The notes beneath the pieces are model-generated. The model ran no database searches. It worked only from the letters and a program-made list of their open reading frames with translations, and had not been told where the DNA came from. Shown here piece after piece: positions 58,070-64,000 of a stretch of DNA of 64,000 bases. A program made the position numbers and the translations under genes. The stretch comes from Echinarachnius parma (lineage: Eukaryota > Echinodermata > Echinoidea > Clypeasteroida > Echinarachniidae): positions 145,001 to 209,000 of the forward strand of contig JBAMJV010005553.1 of assembly GCA_037951105.1 (NCBI GenBank), read 5' to 3'. Numbering within the stretch: position 1 is the stretch's first letter; each line of letters starts with the position of its first letter.

Positions 58070-58670
58070 CCCCTGGCTGTGCATACTAGATACCGGTACG
58101 GATGAGTATATGAATTGATATTGCAGAGGAATTGTCCCCTGTCTTCTGTCTCAGTGGCAAATCATATCACTGTGGGGTTCCCCCCCCCCCTTCTTTGCTT
58201 TGACCCCCCCCCCCCTACCCCTCCCTGGGTTGACCTGGCTACCCACGGCTGCTTTGCACAGATGTGGCAGCGTATATGAATTAATACTGCAGAAGTATTG
58301 TCCCCTGTCTTCTGTCTCGCTGGCTAATCATGAATATCACTGCCTCCCCCCCCCCTCTTTGACCCCTCCCCCCTCCCTGGATGGACATGGCTACACCCCC
58401 TTGTTGCTTTGCACCCTACAATATAGGATGCGGCAGCGTGTATATGAATTGATATTGCAGAGGAATTGTATCCTGTTTTCTGTCTCAGTGGCCAATCATG
58501 AATATCACTGCCCCCCTTCTTTGAACCCCCCCCCCCTCCCCCTCCCCCCTCCCCCCTCCCTGGATGGACACCCCCATGGCTGCTTCGCCCCCTACATGTA
58601 GGATGCGGCAGCGTATATATGAATTGATATTGCAGAGGAATTTCCCTCTGTCTTCCGTCTTCTGTCTGGC
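58070..58670. repeat. ~170-bp tandem repeat with poly-C tracts
   Basis: ATGAATTGATATTGCAGAGG recurs at 58110, 58276, 58444 and 58619. Each is followed by TTGTCCCCTGTCTTCTGTCT and a C-rich stretch ending CTCCCTGG. It resembles the 7740-10090 array in design. Confidence 0.85.
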
Positions 58671-58673
58671 CGG

Positions 58674-58735
58674 GAGATGAAGACGAAGATGGAGATGGAG
58701 ATGAAGATGAAGATGAAGATGGAGCAAGGAACTTG
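58674..58735. repeat. GATGAA/GATGGA hexamer repeat
   Basis: About nine units directly after the last unit of the 170-bp array. Confidence 0.85.
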
Positions 58736-59799
58736 ACCTTTCGAGAGGAGGGTAAGATGGATGAGGGGACGGGGACTGCGAATCAAAATGAAAGGGGAGA
58801 TGGAGTACGGGAATGATTGAAGGTAACTCGAGAGAGCGCTATATGTAGGGGGTAGATTGAATCACGCTTTTTTGATGGGACTGGTATGCGGACTATTGAA
58901 TGCAACTGTAGAGTCTCTTGAAGGTATTATGAAGAGGGCATGCAGTGGTATATCGAATCACGCTTTCTGATGTGACTGGTTTGATGGTGGTATTGAATAA
59001 CTCTGAAGTTCATAGTATCATGAAAGGGCATACTGAATCGCGTTTTAATAATATATGCATATATATTGTATTGCATTAAATGTAGGGGGGCATCCGGGAT
59101 CACGCTTTTAGATGGTAATTATAATGTAAGTACATGTAATGTGGATTTTTAGGAAAGACAACTCTAAAGATTCTTCATAGGGTGCATATTAAATCCAGCT
59201 TTACATATTAAACCAAGTTAACTATTTTATTTTTGTTTCTCTATTTTCGTAATAGGCTGCCCTCCCCCGGAACCGTTTCCTCTTGTTGTTCCTAGTCTAT
59301 AAGGTACATCCTGGCTACGCCATGGATCAAGTCCGAAAAGGGTAAACCCATGCCTTCTTGCAAATTAAAACAAATCCCCAAATCCATCCGTTCGATGGCA
59401 TTCAATTGCCCCCCCCCCCCCCCCCTCTCTCTCTCTCCGCTCTAATTGAGTCACGGGGAGAGTTGATTTGTAACTTCTAGGAAGAGAAGCATATATCAAT
59501 TTCTATATCAATTTCTATTATTTCTTATTGTTCTCGTGTCCACCCTTACTCTGAGTGTTGGGGGATTCTTTCGAGTGTTTACTTAACTTCACACGGCCAA
59601 TATTAATGACTACTTCTAAAAAAGAAACTTCGAAACGCGCAGTGTTACGGTGGTACATTATATTTGGGTGGTAATTATGCAGATTTTGACGTTTTTATTC
59701 GAGATTGGCTACAGGCATGTGATGTGTGAACGCATTTTTGTTTTCGATATTTTAAAAACGTGATACATTACATCAGCGCATATTTACCCTAGACTATAG
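58736..59799. other. No gene recognised
   Basis: 58840-59110 has loosely repeated GAATCACGCTTTT.TGATGG.ACTGG phrases, about four old units. Confidence 0.4.
59408..59437. repeat. Poly-C plus CT repeat
   Basis: C homopolymer followed by a (CT)n run. Confidence 0.85.
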
Positions 59800-60110
59800 A
59801 GTGAAGAGTACTGTGTGGACACATGCCACTGTTAGATTCCAGATCTTACCCACGACTCTGGGTCAGACAGTATTACATGTGGAAGCAGGGTTTTTATGTT
59901 TTTAGATCAGCCTTCGTTTTACCTTAGAACGTGTAGAATATAGATCAGAGGTAACAATATGCTGTGTGGACGCTGTATCAGATCAGCGTATAACAATTTA
60001 CTCGAAACTCGGGACAGACATAATAGATGAAATTATGCTGTGTGGACGCAAAGTTTAGCGTATATTTTACTCGAGACCCAGGGACTGACTTATGCTGTGT
60101 GGACACATCG
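59800..60110. repeat. GCTGTGTGGAC tandem units
   Basis: TGCTGTGTGGACGC or close variants occur near 59818, 59960, 60036 and 60093, with ACTCGAGACCCAGGG-type sequence between. Confidence 0.55.
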
Positions 60111-61439
60111 ATTGATTACTCTCGTAAGACAATATCAACTCATATTTCACAATTGCTCCATAAGTCTCAAGTTCTCGCATTGAATACCGCATAGCCTTGC
60201 CCTTTGCATGGTAATTTATTTCGATGAAAATCGAAAAACAATTTTGGTGCATTTGGTGCAAGACGCCATCCTATATACGGTGGCCCAAGAAATAACTTCC
60301 GAAACCAACGCCGAAATATAATCTGGATTTGCCGATACATAATATAATACTTTGAGAATGAGTACAATTGTTAGAATGATGAAATAACTCTATAGGAAAA
60401 CATAGACAATTGTAAATTAACCCTTGCACAGTCTGAATACTTGCGTTATCACAATTATGGTTTGTAGCCGAATTCATACATATTGAATTGTATATTAGTT
60501 ATCTATAATATGAAATGATTTATTTAGTATATATTACTATATTGCTAATTATGACAGTTAATTAACACAATTGTTTTTGTCCGCATATTCGATCAACAAG
60601 ACCAAAATCTCGATCTTGACAAAAATCATGCAACAAAACTCTTCTTATATAAAGGAAATAATGATGTATGCTTTCATAAGTATTCATTTTTAAGCAGCGT
60701 TCTAACAAAAAATGCTTATGACATGGATACAGTATAATCTGTGTATAACACGTCCTTTATATATCGTGTCAATAATATTTGTCGCCATTTCAATTGGAGA
60801 TAATCGCGATGAACTGCTTAAACAAATAATGCAATTACTTCAGCCAAACATTGTTCCCAACAATTTCCTGACACAGTTAGATAATCTCATTTCATATTGT
60901 TATTTGTATTCATTACTCGTTGCTGTTGTATGCCCATAGTAGGGCCCCTATCAGTTCATCCCTGTTTTATCCCCCATATCTTGCAGTATTATATAGTAGG
61001 CGAATTGAGATGATAAGGCAAAAATACTATAGTATTAGAAGAAACAGGACGAGTTAACAGCGAAATAATACAATTGTCCGAAATTATTTGAAATAACAAA
61101 CTTATTATGCTACATGAGTATTCATAATTACTATATGTCATTATAGTATATATAAATTAATGATAATGATTATACTATTGATAATATCTTATCATTATTA
61201 TATTACAGGTATACTATTATTCAAAGAAGTATCACTATAATATAGGCATTTAGGCCTACACAGTAAGTTGCACTAACAACTCTCTGACACTAACAGTAGC
61301 ACCGTGCAAAGCCAATCGCATAATTGACATTCTGACACCATCACTACACACACGTTAAATGTTCATTAACGGCCTTTTGACACTGACCAAACCCAGAGAG
61401 GGACGCATTTTTCCAGATGTGTTGCTGAAGTTGATAGAT
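60111..61439. other. No feature recognised
   Basis: Very AT-rich DNA. A 75-codon plus-strand frame at 60712 has no recognisable motif. Confidence 0.45.
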
Positions 61440-61570
61440 GAAAATGAACTCGATTAGAATGTCAGCAGCAGCTGTTAGTGCGGACTGGTGAAGCGAGCAC
61501 GGCAGCGCGCCGGGGCGTCGGGATGGTATTAGCAGACACGCCGCATGGGCGCTCGGAGAGCCATGAAGCC
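61440..61570. promoter_or_regulatory. Small GC-rich, CpG-rich island
   Basis: Holds GCACGGCAGCGCGCCGGGGC and GCATGGGCGCTCGG in an AT-rich setting. It could be a promoter or 5' UTR, perhaps of the receptor on the minus strand, but no exon can be traced. Weak support. Confidence 0.25.
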
Positions 61571-61995
61571 ATTCCGGTTTTATTCTTGGTTATAAATTTT
61601 GTTTCAGTGTCTGTGTCTGTGTCAGATGGTCGTTAATGCAACTAACTAGTAGTTTGTATATAGTGCTAACGAGCATCTGGTACGTGCAAGAGACAATTCA
61701 ATTTTCGTGATGATGGCTTGTTCATGCGTTTGGTAGGCAAGTATGTCCCATGCCTTCGATACGTTTCCTTTTCTATACCTTTGTATCATCTATTCTGGTG
61801 ATCAAATAGGACTGATGACATTTAGTTTTAGATGTTTATAGGTGATGGAATTTTTCTTTCTGCGTCCCTGGATCTTTTATCTCTCTTTCAGGTCATTTCG
61901 ACCTTTTTTTACGACAAAAGTGTGTCGTTACAAATCTAGTCAGTGTGCATGATGGAATTCAAAATTATTTAACCCAAGAGACACCATAACCTTAA

Positions 61996-62530
61996 AGGGG
62001 TAGTTTAGTTTTGGTAGAGAGGGCGCTGCACATTACAATTTTTTTGTGAGGTAATGAAAAACTGAGTGTCGAATTTGAGAGAACATGCAATTTTAATGGC
62101 AGAATAAACTTTATTTGGTCAAAATCGACCCAGAAACGGCTGAAATATCAATAAATATATCTGATCTTATAATTATTTGGGGCCCAAATAATTAGATGAT
62201 TTTTTGAAAAAATTTAAAAAATGCTTGCACTTTTTCAACAAATTTTAAAAGCGTTTTTTAAATGGTTGTTGATGATCTCGCTATTTAATCATTATATCAA
62301 CAAAACATCACATGCATAATTTTGGTTGAAAATGGTTGAAACCGATGCCTTTTAAAAAAGCGCCCTCTTGTGTTTTAATGGCTCTTTTCGAATGATAACA
62401 GGCGTTTTACTTGGTCGTTTGTAATTTTGTATACCTTTCGAGCATGGTGGAGTTATAACTATTACTTTATAATGTTACTGTGCAGGTTTTGGCTACTAAA
62501 GTTCAGCCTTACCAAAACTAAACTACCCCT
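61996..62530. mobile_element. TTAA-flanked MITE with long perfect ends (piggyBac-like)
   Basis: 535 bp between TTAA at 61992 and 62531. The inverted ends AGGGGTAGTTTAGTTTTGG.. and ..CCAAAACTAAACTACCCCT match over 21 bp without mismatch. The interior is AT-rich and has no reading frame of note. TTAA targeting fits piggyBac; the assignment is inferred. Confidence 0.8.
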
Positions 62531-62539
62531 TTAACCCCC

Positions 62540-62669
62540 GTTGCAGAAAGAGTCGCAATCGATTGTAAATTTGCTATTTATTGCAAGTCTGATTGGTTCA
62601 AATGTGCATATTGTCTGACTTGCAATTATTAATTACAACTTTACAATCGATTGCAAGTCTTTCGGCAAC
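62540..62669. mobile_element. 130-bp inverted-repeat element
   Basis: Left GTTGCAGAAAGAGTCGCAAT and right ATTGCAAGTCTTTCGGCAAC form arms of about 30 bp that extend through CGATTGTAAA. It begins 5 bp after the TTAA of the previous MITE. Confidence 0.7.
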
Positions 62670-62769
62670 AAAACAATGACTAGCTATACGTCTTCTTTAT
62701 TTCAAAATAATGTTAAATACTAATAGATAATACAAACAAAATCATAGATTAAAATATAACCATAACACA

Positions 62770-62868
62770 AGAGTTGTTTAGTTCATACACTACGCTTCTT
62801 ATAAGCGCAGTAGAGTATATATTTATAGTAGCTGCGCTATACAAATGTTCGTATTATTATTATTATTA
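62770..62868 (+). mobile_element. SINE 3'-end fragment
   Basis: Ends GCTGCGCTATACAAATG then an ATT repeat, matching the tail of the SINE at 12311. No tRNA-like head is seen, so it is a truncated copy. Confidence 0.45.
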
Positions 62869-63112
62869 TTCTGTATTTCACCGAATTATTGACTAATATA
62901 CAGAGATGTGAACTCGTTGACTTCTGATACATTATTCAACAGTAATTTCCGAGTAATGGGAAAGCAATATTGATTGTTCATCTTCACCTTCTTAGTATAT
63001 ATCTGCACCCCGATTCGTGACATCTTCGCCTAAAAAATACGTGTCATTGACGTTTTTTGCTCGATAGTAATTTAACCCTTAAAATACCAGTTATGCCACC
63101 CCAATGCATTTC

Positions 63113-63334
63113 GTTAAAAGGTGTTCGTATTATTAATTATCCACTGTAAAGTTATAACCATGTGCAAAGTCAGTGCACTGAGTTAGCAAATATAACTTTG
63201 CATTGTTGCTCCTTACACGGCCATATAACATCCATTCAACATGAAATGTTCACACATTACCAAATCACAACAATATGGATTTTATCAACCGTTGATCACT
63301 TTTGCACATGTCAACAAAGTTACTACATCCCTTT
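63113..63334 (+). mobile_element. TTAA-type MITE (TAGTAAC family), 5'-truncated copy h
   Basis: Keeps CATGTGCAAAGTCAGTGCAC, the TTCACACATTAC region and the right end AACAAAGTTACTACATCCCT followed by TTAA. The left end is absent. Confidence 0.65.
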
Positions 63335-63599
63335 AAAATACCATTTAATTATGCCACCCTAGTGAATACAACGTCACATATATAGTCAAACATGTTTATA
63401 GTGATCACATGAAGGAAATATACAGGTTATCGCTGTTACCAGGTTACTGGCAACTTTTGGCAGGTTGTCTGCTACAGACAGGGGGCCATGCACTACGACA
63501 TTTTTGACTGAACATGATCATTATCACCGACCATTAATATGGAGGAGCCACTATCGCCATTATACATGTTATATTATACAGTTGTTCACTGGTGGTGGA

Positions 63600-63743
63600 G
63601 GGAAAAGCACGGAATGTTCCACTCCCGAGGGATTTTAAATGCTATTGAGGGAAGAGTAAATAAGTCACGAGACGTAGTCGAGGGACTTATTTTCTTCACG
63701 AAATAGCATTTTAAATCACGAGGGGAACGTTCCATGATTTCCC
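63600..63743. repeat. 144-bp hairpin (inverted repeat)
   Basis: Left GGGAAAAGCACGGAATGTTC and right GAACGTTCCATGATTTCCC, with inner GATTTTAAATGCTATT opposed by AATAGCATTTTAAATC. Possibly a tiny MITE. Confidence 0.75.
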
Positions 63744-63790
63744 GACAGCAAAGTTAACAACTGTATTATCATCTGATTGCCATGTAACAG

Positions 63791-63822
63791 TGCCATGTAA
63801 TATCCAAAAATATTACATGGCA
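63791..63822. repeat. 13-bp stem hairpin
   Basis: TGCCATGTAATAT and ATATTACATGGCA pair exactly around a 6-nt loop. Confidence 0.8.
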
Positions 63823-64000
63823 GCTCATGTACTGTATTTACTAAGTCAGGTGATAAATGGTTATACAAGATGGTGCAGATTTCAATTAAAATGCAATTAA
63901 GCGGGTGATAATTAATTCAACACTCCAGCCACTGATGATACATCGTGCATAATCATATCTTTGTAGGTGTCAGTACGGGAAGCTATAGGCCATTTTAATT

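Overview
The window is AT-rich animal genomic DNA. It carries one recognisable gene with introns, a very dense load of short non-autonomous transposons, fold-back elements and tRNA-derived SINEs, long C/G homopolymers, and large microsatellites. There is no operon structure and no bacterial-style coding density. The gene is a nicotinic acetylcholine receptor (nAChR) alpha-type subunit with the canonical animal exon layout. Fold-back elements with tandem-repeat arms are known from Drosophila (FB) and sea urchin (TU), so a marine invertebrate, perhaps a deuterostome such as an echinoderm, is my guess. The species cannot be read from the sequence.

Layout. 1-23.8 kb holds no convincing gene. It contains copies of a 200-227 bp MITE with GC-rich inverted repeats (3341, 5268, 16288, later 29805) and many 355-391 bp MITEs flanked by TTAA (4557, 4931, 10202, 12851, 14146, 14718, later 55937 and 63113). 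It also has a 1-kb element with long inverted arms (10628-11625), a SINE (12311) abutting a fold-back element (12631-13919), a poly-C-tagged tandem array (7740-10090) with a perfect-TIR element full of small hairpins inside it (8906-9465), a 750-bp inverted repeat (19815-20568) and a compact 109-bp hairpin (21061-21169).

23.9-29.1 kb is a 5.2-kb fold-back/tandem-repeat complex. It shows four element ends, 122-bp and ~126-bp repeat modules in opposite orientation on the two sides, and a 251-bp higher-order repeat. 29-43 kb holds further repeats, a decayed LINE 3' end (32763-33281, minus), a hAT-like MITE with an 8-bp target duplication (33721-34110) and large TG/CA microsatellites.

44.2-49.1 kb (minus strand) holds five nAChR exons encoding 499 residues, from just after the signal peptide to the stop codon. 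The terminal exon is flanked by two local tandem duplications: a 180-bp copy of its 5' half, with a usable splice acceptor, on the upstream side, and a ~198-bp array of its tail-coding part on the downstream side. The exon 49056-48917 has degraded copies of its 3' end with a preserved splice donor. A SINE sits 34 bp from the splice acceptor of the 110-bp exon.

49-64 kb is non-coding as far as I can see: intron or upstream DNA of the receptor, more MITEs, tandem arrays, a TTAA-flanked MITE with 21-bp arms at 61996-62530, and a small GC-rich island near 61.45-61.57 kb. The signal-peptide exon of the receptor was not found.
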